Assembly (NCBI GenBank): GCA_014871385.1
Contig: CM026433.1
Coordinates: forward strand, 16,372,644-16,436,643
DNA from: Ceratodon purpureus
Taxonomy: Eukaryota; Streptophyta; Bryopsida; Pseudoditrichales; Ditrichaceae
Direction of reading: 5' to 3'
Length of the DNA: 64,000 nucleotides
Shown here: positions 23,046 to 34,186 of the stretch, piece after piece
Numbering within the stretch: position 1 is the stretch's first letter
Layout of the letters: every line of letters starts with the position of its first letter
The notes under the pieces: generated by a model
Told to the model about the DNA's origin: nothing
Database searches by the model: none
Seen by the model: the letters and a program-made list of their open reading frames with translations, nothing else
Translations under genes and position numbers: made by a program

Positions 23046-25097
23046 ACAGGTACACACCATCCACCCACACCCGACGCCACACCGTCCACCCACACCCGAG
23101 GCCACACCGGTGTAACCTCGCGGAGACGAGGTGTGAGTGTGCCCGCCTACACCCGGCGCCACACCATCCGTCCACACCCAAGGCCACACTGGTGTAACCT
23201 CACAGAGACGAGGTGTGAGTGACTGCCTACACGTGGGTCACACCGTTCGCCTACACCCGACGCCACACCATCCACCCACATCCAACGCCACACCGTCCAC
23301 CCACACCCGGGGCCACACCGTCCACCCACACCCGGGGCCACACCGATGTAACCTCACGGAGACGAGGTGTGGGTGTGCCCGCCTACACGCAAGTCACCCT
23401 GGTGTAACCTCATGGTGAGCTGAAACCACGTACACCCAGGGTCACGTAGGTGTAATTCTACGGACATGAGGTGTGAGTGTATCGGCCTACACCCGGGTCT
23501 CACTGTTGAGGCTAAATTGCTTGGGGTTTTGGTTTAGGGTCGAATTCATTTGGAGTCTGACATGCCACCTTGGGTGCGGGGTTTGCTCATTGAAGTTTTT
23601 GGGCTTTAGTGTGTATGACCCTCTATTTTTTGTACTGCACGTCGACGCTTTACAAACAGTGACAACATCCTCTCCGAAACGCACACTCTCCTCCGTCACA
23701 CCCCTCCTACACCGCGGGTCACACAAGTGTCAGTGTGTCGGCCTACACCGCGGGTCACACCAGTGTAAGTGTGCCCGCCCACACCCGGGTCGACACACCG
23801 TCCGCCTACACCCCGGGCCACACCGATGTAACCTCGCGGAGACATGGTGTGAGTGTGCGTGCCTACACCCGGCGCCACACCGTCCGCCCACACCCGATGT
23901 CACACTGGTGTAACCTTACGGAGACGAGGTGTGAGTGTGCCCACCTACACCCGGGCTGTGGTGTGAGCTCACGGAATTGATGTGTAAGTATATTGGCCTA
24001 CACCCGGGTCACACCAGTGTGAGTGTGTCCGCCCACACCAAAGGTACACTGGTGTATTGTCATGGAGAAGAGGTGTGCGTGTGTCCGCCTACACCCGGCG
24101 CTACACTCTCCCCTTCCCCCGACGTCACACTGTCCGCCTACACCCGGGGTCACACTGGTGTGGCACAGGGATGTGGGGAACACCACTTCGCAAATGGGTA
24201 CACCAGGGGTGTAGCAAAGGGCTGTGGGGAACACCGTCACACCTTTCTTGCAAAGGAAGTTACACCATTGGGTCAGACGACTATAGCGAAAGGCTGAGGG
24301 GAACATTGTCACACCTCGTCTGCAGACGGGTCACACGACGGGTGTCACACCGGTGTATCAAAGGACTCACAGGAACACCATCACACCTTTGCAGAGGGGT
24401 CACACCAACGGGTCACACCACTATAGCGAAGGGCTGGGGGGACACTGTCACACCTCGAGGGTCACACCGGTGCAGCCAAGGGCTCTTCCGCTGGCAGCCT
24501 CCCTTGTGTCCGCGCTCGCCCATCCGCCCGCGTGCACTCCTCCGTCCTCTCTCGTCCGCCCGCTCCCCCCTCATCCACCCTCCGGACGCTCATCCGCGTG
24601 CGCCCTCCTCTGTCCGCACCCCCTCTTCCGCCCGCGCCCTGTCTTCCCTCTTCGCCTTCCCTTTGGCCCGTGCACTCCCTTCCGTGAGGAGTTCAAAACT
24701 GTAACATTACAACCACGGATGGAATAGCAATGTAGAATAAACAAATGTGAATGGATTATACGGCTGCAACAACCGCGGTGGAAAAAGCTTCCAAGACCGG
24801 TCCGGTCTTCTCTCGGCTAAGGAGTGCTGCTCGTCAACATTTAGGAGATCACCTAAATCATTCCATGATGGGATTATATTGTCGCCACCCAGAACATATG
24901 GACAGTCCTCTCTGTGTCTATCTATTAATGTCTAGTATCACGAGACCTTGGAAGTCTTCTAGTTTGGACTCTTTTTGGTTAAGTATGTGTATGAGAAACA
25001 GGGAGAGAGTTTAGATTTACTGGCGCTCCGCAAGGTTGGTTTGCTAACTTGGATTTTTGATTTTGATTCAGTTCAGCAACATGGCTGTCAAACCACC
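23045..25097 (+). repeat. composite satellite element, copy 4
   Basis: Array A sequence precedes the flank here: array A' 23,045-23,505, flank 23,508-23,700, array A 23,701-24,160, array B 24,160-24,475 with no linker, CpG-rich block 24,476-24,690, tail 24,695-25,097. Having array on both sides of the flank suggests two units collapsed together or an unequal exchange. Confidence 0.85.
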
Positions 25098-25500
25098 CAT
25101 CCAACAACTCAGTCTATAAGTCCTCCGGGGGCTCCAAGAACTTCGCGGACTCTAACGGAGGAAGGTCGTACAATGACCCGGACGTGCAAGAGGCGTAGGC
25201 GATTGGCGTTGCAATGAAGCATCATGATGCTCAACAAGGCTGGAGCGGGGCTGGGAAATCAAGCTCGAAGTTGACCTCCAATCGCAAGTGATGGATTCCG
25301 TGATAAATACGACGAGGAGCATGCCGTAGTTATGCTCTCATGTTTGTGTACATAGGCCAATCTTAATTCCAGCATGTAGACTGGAACGTATCTTGTATTT
25401 TTTGTGTCAAAAATGAATTCCCCCTCAGGAGGTAAAAGAAGATGGAAGCCTCAATGTTTTTGAGCCTACTCACGCAATGCAACGGGTGCTTCTTTGCAAT
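25098..25500. repeat. R1 block, copy b (partial)
   Basis: Begins CATCCAACAACTCAGTCTAT, exactly where the composite tail ends (after GCTGTCAAACCA). Equivalent to 11,880-12,275 and 33,066-33,470. It breaks off near 25,505 at the inverted tail fragment. Confidence 0.75.
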
Positions 25501-25504
25501 TGAT

Positions 25505-25675
25505 AACCATATAAGGTCCCGTGGTACTAGACTAATAGATAGACACAGAGCGGACTATTCAAGGTGGCGACAATATAATCCAGCAAGTATTGTCAGGGAA
25601 TAATTTAGGTCTTCTAAATGCTAACGAGTAGCACTCCTTAGCTGAGTGAATTGTTTCTGCGTTATTGAGGGAAGT
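25505..25675 (-). repeat. inverted copy of the composite tail
   Basis: The reverse complement reads as the composite tail (CTCAGCTAAGGAGTGCTACTC, then a GCATTTAGaagACCTAAAT variant, then TGTCGCCACCTTGAATAGTC). It best matches the tail of copy 5 near 32,795-32,935. Together with the plus-strand tail of copy 4 it forms an inverted repeat with a spacer of about 550 bp. It is the only reversed composite piece seen. Confidence 0.8.
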
Positions 25676-26000
25676 GGATCAAATAGAGGTAATAGTGGCC
25701 TTGATTTGGAGCCTCCTCGAAGATCAGCTGATGGGATCAGAGTGGATGCAAGGACAACGTCGAATAGACCAGGCAGGAGTGGTGAATCAAGCAGGCCTCT
25801 TGACATATTGGAAGCAATAAGGTATATTGTTAAAGATCCAAGTTCAATAATTTCTTTCATCACGAAATTGTTGCAGATTACATGGTGCGGAAGTAATTAT
25901 TACATTCCTATGGTTGCGGAGATGATTTCACACCTTGAACGTATCTCAAAGTTGGTCTGTTGCAAATAGTACGCATCTAGGAAGAGTTTAGTTGACAGGA
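25676..26000 (+). other. open stretch of unknown origin upstream of UPL7
   Basis: A plus frame reads SGLDLEPPRRSADGIRVDAR and then IISFITKLLQITWCGSNYY, ending at about 25,969. The second half looks helical. It does not match the UPL7 N-terminus and may be a fragment of another gene. Function unknown. Confidence 0.3.
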
Positions 26001-26047
26001 TGGTGTTCGCTACAGGTTTTCCTAACATCCTTTTGCTTATCAATAAA

Positions 26048-29000
26048 ATGAATCAGGTGTCGCTAAGAGGCGCGAGTGCAAAGGAGCAAACTCGAGATGA
26101 GTTGTTTGATCGGGTGGCAAAAGAAAGAGCAATTTGCTCTCTTGCCAGACAGGGTGCTTCGTCCGCCTTAGTTATCCAGGTACTGCATACATCGCTGCTA
26201 CAGTTGAAACGTCACTTGTTTATATTAAGAGGAGAATTAAGGTCGTTGTATCTGGATTGCAGAGGATATGGAAGGGTTGCTCTGTTGCTAGAAAAGTTGC
26301 TGCTCAAGCACGTGCAGAATGGGACGAGCAGTTTATCGCACGGCATGGTGAAAACCACCCACGAGTTACCGCAGACGCAATTTTTAATCAAATGTTGCGT
26401 CCTCTCTTTATGATTCTAAGGCATTCCAGCTGTTTTAATCTGCATCAGACTCAAGCAAGTGTTGACGATGCGGGTCGACTAGCGACCTGTTTTAAACTGC
26501 TTTTACAGAGCATTCACGATCCAGATATGTGTAGGTTACCCTTACCAGCGTAATTAGGCTACGCTGGAATGCACTCTTTATGTTCAGACTGGCAGCACAT
26601 TCTTTCTTGTTTTTCATTTATGGTATCATATATGAAATCATGGTGTTCGTTTTTTTCTGTTGGATACTTTATGGATAAGGCATTTTGTGAACGTAGGTGT
26701 GTAGGAAATGTTCACACTTTGTTACCATAATTAGCTCCTTCAGTTGTGGTGGTAGAATAGTTCCGCGAAGTATATGCCACTCATTCGTGCTGATCATTAT
26801 AAACGTGTATTTTCAGATATTCGATATAATTACTGCGATTTATCTGTTGGTTTTGTTGATAAAATGTCCAAGTGGGTGCATCAAGTTAGACAAATTTTAA
26901 GGCTAGCTTGTGGTGCCCTAGAAAAGGAAGGACGGAGACTTCGTGAAGTAGAGCAGAGTGGGACGGACAATAACACTATGGCACTGGATGGCTCCAATTT
27001 GGCAGGATTAGCAATGCGAGTAATGGTAGCATTAACGGACAGTAGTACATGGAAGTGCTTTGATGAGCAAGGGCAGGAAGTCAAGAAGCGGAAGGCGAAT
27101 TTTGTTGTGCTGAGTCTGCTAGAGTGGCTGGCAAGTGGAAGTTCTGGCTTGTATTTGGCTGTTCGGTCGTATATATTGACAAATTTCCCCGTACCAGGCA
27201 TGAAGGATGAGCAAGCTCAACCCCGTGGGAAGAGAGAGAAATTCATAATTACAGCGAGTATAATTACGGTCACCTTGAGACCCTTGCTTGTTCTATCTGC
27301 AGAGTGTAATAAAGATGCAGATGTTGAAGACATTCAGAATGATAGCAACGACTACAGTTTTGCAGCAAAAAGAGCAGCTGCACAATTTTCTGCGCACATT
27401 CTTACTATCCCTTTCCTTCCACAGCATTTACCTCAACCGCTATTGCCAGCATTGCAACACCCTACAGCTTTATCTCCGTGTTTGAAATCTTTTGGGGTGC
27501 GTTCACGGGACCCTGAATCTGTATTTTTGGCAATGCTTAGAGCTTTACCGCGTGGAATTTTCTTCCTCCGATTCAGTGTTGTATATCTGGTTGTCTCCGT
27601 TGTAATCTCCATACTTCTTGGCACTGTGTCTTGAAGGATGGCAATGTTGACCCAGCTCTTTTGACAAATGCCACCTACTTATAGAAGCATATCTGACCTT
27701 GCCACACATTGGATGAAGTGGTTCTTATAAATTATTCTAGTATCATCATAATCTCCATGGTTATCACTTCGTATTTGAAAGACTCACGGTTCTCATCAAA
27801 CATCATCTAATGGTGTATCTTTTGGGGCGTGTCTGATCTCCTTAAAAATCTCACATGCAGGTGCCCATCAGGAGTTTGCTCCGAGTAGCGACGTCTACGT
27901 CTGCGATACCTTCACAACCCTCTCGACAAGGGAAAGTCGATTCCCAGTTAGTTGATGTGCCACTCTCAGCATGGGCTTTGTCCAATCTAGTGTGCCTTGC
28001 TTCGCAAACTGTCAAAGACAATGCTCATTTCGTGAACGGATTAGTTATCCAAGACTATATTCAAGCCTTGAATTGCCTCTTAGAGGACCTGAATTCATGG
28101 ATCGAAGCTACTCGAAAACGCACGAAAGATAAGAAGATTGCAATTGAGAACGAAGATGACAAGGATGTTGAAGATACGAAGTCTGTTGGGATTGGGTGAG
28201 TTGTTTATAAGTCTGTTGGACATTGCACATGGCAGCTGATAACGCTCTTAGTTTCATCTCCTACATTCAGAACTTGTAGTGTGCATCTTGTTTTGAATTG
28301 TACAGCATGACGGGCGACTCTTTGTATCATTCATATCTATGTCACATGGAATTTCTCTAGGCATAGCGCATTCTTTAGCAGTCGTGTGTAATCCTTTCAT
28401 GGACGAGATTGGAAAAGCTCGTGAGACGGTCATCTTTCAGTTGCTCGTGGAAAGCATAAGACCCCTGCACCAGAATTGGCATCTTCTTCAACTTATGAAC
28501 GAAGCAGCACTGAATGATTCTTCTCCTATGATATTTATTGCTGCCGGGTACACAATTGCTGCCGGGTACTCAATACAATTTATGAGAAGAGGCTATAATG
28601 AGAATAGTCGGTCTATCAAAATGTTCTGGGAGGTGAGCATTTATGTGTCTTGCCAATAATTCCTTTGTCGCACTTGAATGGATTATGTTTCATTTTACCG
28701 TCTTTACTGCGGATGAGGACCGTGTTTGTGTTACTCAGGTGGTCAGAGGGCTCGAAGGCGAGGAAAGATGCGCTCTTTTGAAGTTCGTAACAAGCTGAAC
28801 ATTCACGGGCTCCTCTTCTAGGCTTTAAGCATCTGCAGCCTGCCTTCACTATACATAAGGTACATGGTCGGTCTCTATATTGGCATTCTTAGTGGCTCGC
28901 AGTATTCTTAGCTGTACATGTCCGTCGAATTTTTAGCGAAGTAGACAACTCATACACTTCGGAGCTGGTCCTTTTTTTTTCTTCATGGTCCTAGCTTTTA

Positions 29001-29392
29001 AGAACTTTCAACATGATATTTGTTCTGGTATAACTGAAATGAAGAGCTTATTTGCAGGTAGCCTGTGAGGCGTCGGTTTGGGCTGTGATTGGTGGACAAG
29101 ATGTGGATTGTTTACAATCTGCTTCTACTTGTTACAACACCTTGAAGGTACGTACGCTGTGGGTTAACATTTCCGCCCAGAAGTTCCGCAGAAGATGATT
29201 TCCTGGTCTAGGATTTATGTGACAGTACTCTCAGTTGTGATACTCACTTTGGTTGTTACTCATCGTCTCTAGTCTTGTGCTTACTTCTGCTTTCTGACAT
29301 ATGTCTTCAGCTTCCTACTTATAAGAGAACAAGTACTCTGAGAGAAAAGTTGCGGCATGCCATTAAATTGAACACAGGCTTTGAACTCTCTT
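26048..29392 (+). pseudogene. UPL7: HECT E3 ubiquitin ligase UPL7-like, internally deleted
   Basis: Exons: 26,048-26,179 starts MNQVSLRGASAKEQTRDELF, the family's typical N-terminus; 26,263-26,534 (KVAAQARAEWDEQF, IQ-like); about 26,816-27,560 (WVHQVRQILRLACGALEKEG, FIITASIITVTLRPLLVLSA, LPQPLLPALQH); 27,861-28,195 (LSAWALSNLVCLASQTV); 28,361-28,632 (IRPLHQNWHLLQLM running into YNENSRSIKMFWE); 28,739-28,859 (GEERCALLKFVTS); 29,058-29,147 (AAIGGQDV-like, ASTCYNTLK with the HECT catalytic Cys); 29,311-29,392 (LPTYKRTSTLREKLRHAIKL, stop). The middle of the protein and the whole HECT N-lobe (several hundred residues) are missing inside the 28,361 exon, where an 18-nt duplication (ATTGCTGCCGGGTACnCAAT) lies. 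A 4-nt AACA insertion at 28,798-28,801 shifts the C-lobe frame. It could not bind E2, so non-functional. Confidence 0.9.
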
Positions 29393-30735
29393 GACTTCAT
29401 TACAATGATAGTGGACAGTTGAACCTGGAGGTTTTCTAACGTACGATTGGAAGGTAGAGAGCTTATCACCAGGTAATGGTAGTATGCACAGTATTTAATG
29501 CTTGTGTAGATCTCTAGCTCTGCACTCATGAGAAGCAATACTTTGCACACTGTAAGCATTGTGGTTCCAGGGGTGTAATATTCTCTGCCCTTTTACCTGT
29601 GATGGACATTTGTGCAGCATCAGCATGCAATTCTTATAGGAGAAAATATATATCATCAAAATAGGCAATCACCAGTTTAGTCTAGTTCCGAGCTTAGCTT
29701 AGTTGGGGATTAGGTCCTCTTTATCCGTATGAAATGAAAAGGAAGATTGGGACATCTTAGTTGCATGCTCTCTCATTTCCAACGCTTCAGGATAGGTAGG
29801 TCAGTGAGCTCTTCTATCGACTCTCTGGACATCAACTTTGTACATATGTTTTGTTTGATCATTTCACTGACGTTTTTTCAAGAATGATACCAAATGATAC
29901 TAAAGGACAACATCTAAGGTTCTTCCATGTAAGGTTTTAGGGTATGTAGATACATAATTTGCTATGTAATGTCTTGTGACGTTGCGCTTGAAGGCTTACA
30001 ATAGACATCCATATATAGCAATGGCCCTATGTGGAGCTCTTGCATGAAAGACATGGTCTGCCCTATTCATCATGAGAGTCTTGAGAGTTTGGAACCTTGT
30101 CTATTGTGAATGTGTTTAATTTGAAATCCAAATGTATATGAGTTGGTGAAGTTAGGGATTGTTATGATATGATAGCATTTGAAGTACTTGAAGTTGTCAT
30201 AAGTGACCTAACTCTTAATGCTCAAGCCCAAGCCCCTTGGAGGCACTCAAAGGCACTAGAGAACCTGCTTTCACAAGATTGATAATTTGAAAAATTATTG
30301 CACAATTTTGATTAAAGGTTTTGAAGGCAACTTATTGATTCTTGGAATTACATGGTTGGTTTACACACAGTAAATGTATCTTGAAACTAATGAGTAATAG
30401 AGATTGATACTAAAAAGAAAACTAATACATTTTCCATATTTTAGAAGTCACCGACTCAATGATAGGTCAAAAGGACAAACCATTTCAATACAAGTTTCTT
30501 TTCGGCGTATATATCATAAGAGGTTCTTACAAATTTTCCCCATGAAGCAGCTCCTAACTCCTTCCCATGAAGCGGCGTGTCACTGAACTCGGGAGTGCAC
30601 CTTGTAACATTGAACTTGAAGGGCGGTGGATAGGGCAGTGTAATTCTGTTTGAAAGAGAGTCCTTGATGACAGATTTTTCTGAATGGTAGAAATAAAACA
30701 ACGAGGTCATTGCCAGCATCCACCTCAAGCTACCT
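29393..30735. other. no gene seen
   Basis: About 1.3 kb after the UPL7 stop. AT-rich intergenic sequence without supportable frames or obvious repeats; it ends where similarity to the window's left edge begins. Confidence 0.5.
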
Positions 30736-30739
30736 ATTC

Positions 30740-33065
30740 AACGTTGTGTTTGCCATCGAAAGGCAAGCAATCCATTTCAGACTTGAAAACTATCGACATT
30801 TGAGTAGTCTTGGCTTGGAAAAACCAGCTACAATCATGTTCGACACAAAGTTGCTGTACTAGAGAAGTGGCTTCTATCATCACATGGAGAAGAACACGTG
30901 CAGCTAAAACCATAATCTGCAATGCCTCCGTCGTTGCATGCCGTGAAGGGTGAAGCTTGGGATTAAGGTTTAGGGTCGAATTCTTTTGGAGTCTGAGATG
31001 TGACTTGAGGTGTGGGGTTTGCTCAATTGGGTTTTTGGGCTTTAGAGTGTATGATCCTCTATGTTTTGTACTTCACACCGACGCTCTACAAACAGCAACA
31101 ACACTGTCTTCCAAGCGCACTCTCTCTCTCTTCATTGCCCTCCTACACCGGGGGTCACACCATAGAAGGGTGTCGACCTACATGTGGGTCACACCAGTGT
31201 AACTCCAAGGAGATGAGGTGTGAGTGTGCCTGCCTACACCCGGGTCACACTGTCCGCCTACACCCGGGGCCACACCGGTGTAACCTCACGGAGATGAGGT
31301 GTGATTGCTGGCCTACACCCGGGTCATACAGGTGTAACCTCAAGGTGATGAGGTGTGAGCTGAAACCACGTACACCCGAGGTCACATGGGTCTAACTCTA
31401 CGGACATGAGGTGTGAGTGTGTCTGCCTACATATGGGCTCTAGTGTAAGCTCATGGAATTGATGTGTAAGTGTATCGGCCTACACCCGGGTTACATCAGT
31501 GTCACCCTTATAATATATGATGTGAGTGTGACGGCTTACACCGAGGGTCACAGTGGTGTATCCTCATGGAGAAGAGGTGTGCGTGTGTATGCCTACACTA
31601 GGCGCCACACTAACCGCCTACACCCGGGGTTACACCGGTGTGATCCTTGGACGATGAGGTGTGAGTGTGTCAGCCTACACCCATCGCTACATCGGTGCAA
31701 CACTGGGCGCAGGAGGTGTGAGCGTATCCGCGTACATTCGGGGTCACATCGGTGTGACCCTTGTAATATTTGGTGTGACTACGTCCTCTTTGGAGCAAGC
31801 GCCATGTGCATCCTTGTTTGTCTTTGTTGAAACATCCGGTTCAGTAGTACAATGCTTGCGAAGCAAAACTCTCAAAAATGAAAGTAGCGTGAAACAATAC
31901 CCAACATGAAAACAATGAAAAAAAACATATAGAAGTGATGACAATTAAACAAAATACATACGAAAACAAAGGGGTCACACCAGGGCGTTACAACACGATG
32001 TAGCTAATGGCTAAGAGGGACACATTTACACCTCTTTGCAAAGGGGTTATACGACGAGGTTACGCGGGTGTAGGTAAGGGCTAGGAGGGAACACCACTTC
32101 GCAAATGGGTACACCACGGGGTTACACCGGTGTAGCAAAGGGCTGTGGGGAGCACCGTCACACGATTTCTGCAAAGGGGGTTACACCAAGAGGGCACACG
32201 GCTGTAGTCAAAGTCTGAGGGGAACACCGTCACACCTCGTCTGCAAACGGGTTACACGACGGGGTTACACTGGTGTATCAGAAGACCCGCAGTAATACCA
32301 TCACACCTTTGCATAGGGGTCACACCAGCGTAGCAAAGGGCTGAGGTGAACACCGTCACACCTTCTTTACAAACGGGAAGTTACACCTTGGGGGATACAC
32401 CGGTGCAGCCAAGGGCTCTTCCGACGGCCGCCTCCCTTGTGTCCGCGCCCTCTCATCCGCCCGCGCCTCCCTCATCCGCCCGCGCCTCCTTCATCCGCCC
32501 GCGTACGCTCGTCTGCCCGCGCCCCCTCATCCGCATGCGCACTCTCCTACATCCGTGTCCCCTCTTCCGCCTATGCCCTGTCTTCCCTCTTCGCCCTTCC
32601 TTCAGCCCGCGCACTGTCTTTCGTCAGCACTTCAAAAGAAATGTAAGCCCAAAGAGATCAAAACTGTAACATTACAACCACGGATGGAATAGCAATGTAG
32701 AATAAACAAAAGTGAATGGATTATACAGCTGCAACAACCGCGGTGGAAAGAGCTTCCAATACTCTTCTAGTCCTCAATAACGCAGAAACAATTTACTCGG
32801 CTAAGGAGTGCTACTCGTCAGCATTTAGGAGATCACCTAAATTATTCCCTCACAATACACGCTGGATTTTATTGTCGCCACCTTGAATAGTCCGCTCTGT
32901 GTCTATCTATTGAAGTCTAGTACCACGGGACCTTGGAAGTCTGTGTATAGGAAACATGGACGGAGTTTAGATAACCTAGGAGTCTAGACGCTCTGCAAGG
33001 TTGATTTTCTAACTTCATTTTTGTTATCATGTAATATTGATTCCGTTTGGCAACATGGCTTTCAA
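30740..33065 (+). repeat. composite satellite element, copy 5
   Basis: Upstream region 30,740-30,955 matches 1-254. Flank 30,960-31,145, array A 31,146-31,768, linker 31,769-31,971, array B 31,972-32,410, CpG-rich block 32,411-32,640, tail 32,655-33,065. All blocks are present in canonical order, so this copy is the best reference for the element. Confidence 0.87.
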
Positions 33066-34060
33066 ACCAGCCATCCAAAAACTCAATCTATAAGTCCTCC
33101 GGGGGCTCCAAGAAGTTCACGGAGTCTTATAGAGGAAGGTTATACAATTACTCGGACGTGCAAGAAGCAAAGGCAATTGGCGCTGCAATGAAGAATTTCG
33201 ATGCTCAATAAGGCTGCAACGGGGCTGGAAAATCAAGCTCGAAGTCAACCTCCAACCGCAAGTGATGGATTCCGTGATAAATACGTCCAGAAGTATGCAG
33301 TAGTAATGCTCTAATGTTTAGGGTACACAAGCCAACCTTAGTTTGAGGATGTAGACCGAAACGCATCTTTTATCTTTTTGTGTCGAAAATGAATACCCCC
33401 TCAGGGGATAAAAGAAGCTAGAAGCATCAATGTTTATGAGCCTACTCACGTAATGCAATGGATGCTTCTTAGCAATCAATGACCATTTCTCCCATAACGA
33501 GATACCAATAACTTTGATAAAGGATACTTGTACAATTATCAGGCAATGCTTATCGGCGATGCTTATCAAGCATTGCCCCCTATTAACAATAGCTATATAC
33601 ACAAATGCAGTCAATATGTCCTACTTTGGTAACAAAAGGATTCATCAATTTTTGACTTGCGCAAAAATTCACAATCGAGAATCAACTATAAAGAGATTTC
33701 CATAGAGCTAAGACGGGAACCAAGGTTACAGACAAACACACATTCTTCCAATATATATATGAGAAAGTGTGCATTTGAGCGGCTCTTATTTGTAGTATTG
33801 AAAATGTGGGATTTCAGTGCAAGCTCTCTACATGCCAAAGGACGTCATGGTGGATCTCACACCAAACTCATACATGGTGATCAACAATGAGCTGTCCCGG
33901 TTGCAAGATTAGTTTACGTGCTGCATCCCCAAACATGCAAGTAACTGCACAAGCTATGGACTTCTTAGAAAATTCTAGAATACAAGCATGCCGCGAAAAA
34001 TTCTAACTTGGTGAATGTACTTCTAATTGGTTCAACGCAACATTTCGCCAATCACCTAGG
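33066..34060. repeat. R1 block, copy c
   Basis: Follows the copy 5 tail without a gap. The plus frame SGGSKKFTESYRGRLYNYSD then QEAKAIGAAMKNFDAQ is open here, whereas copies a and b carry a stop after QEA. The minus frame ACILEFSKKSIACAVTCMFG near 33,990-33,930 matches copies a and d. The block breaks off near 34,060, where the LRR kinase remnant begins. Confidence 0.75.
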
Positions 34061-34186
34061 CTCAAACCAGACTTCTAGAAAATTACTACAGATTTTGTAG
34101 CTCGAGCGTTAGCGCTGCTAGAAGATTCGTCTTTCCTAGCTCACTATGTATCTCGGATATATATCTAACGTTTCCTGTGATAAAAC

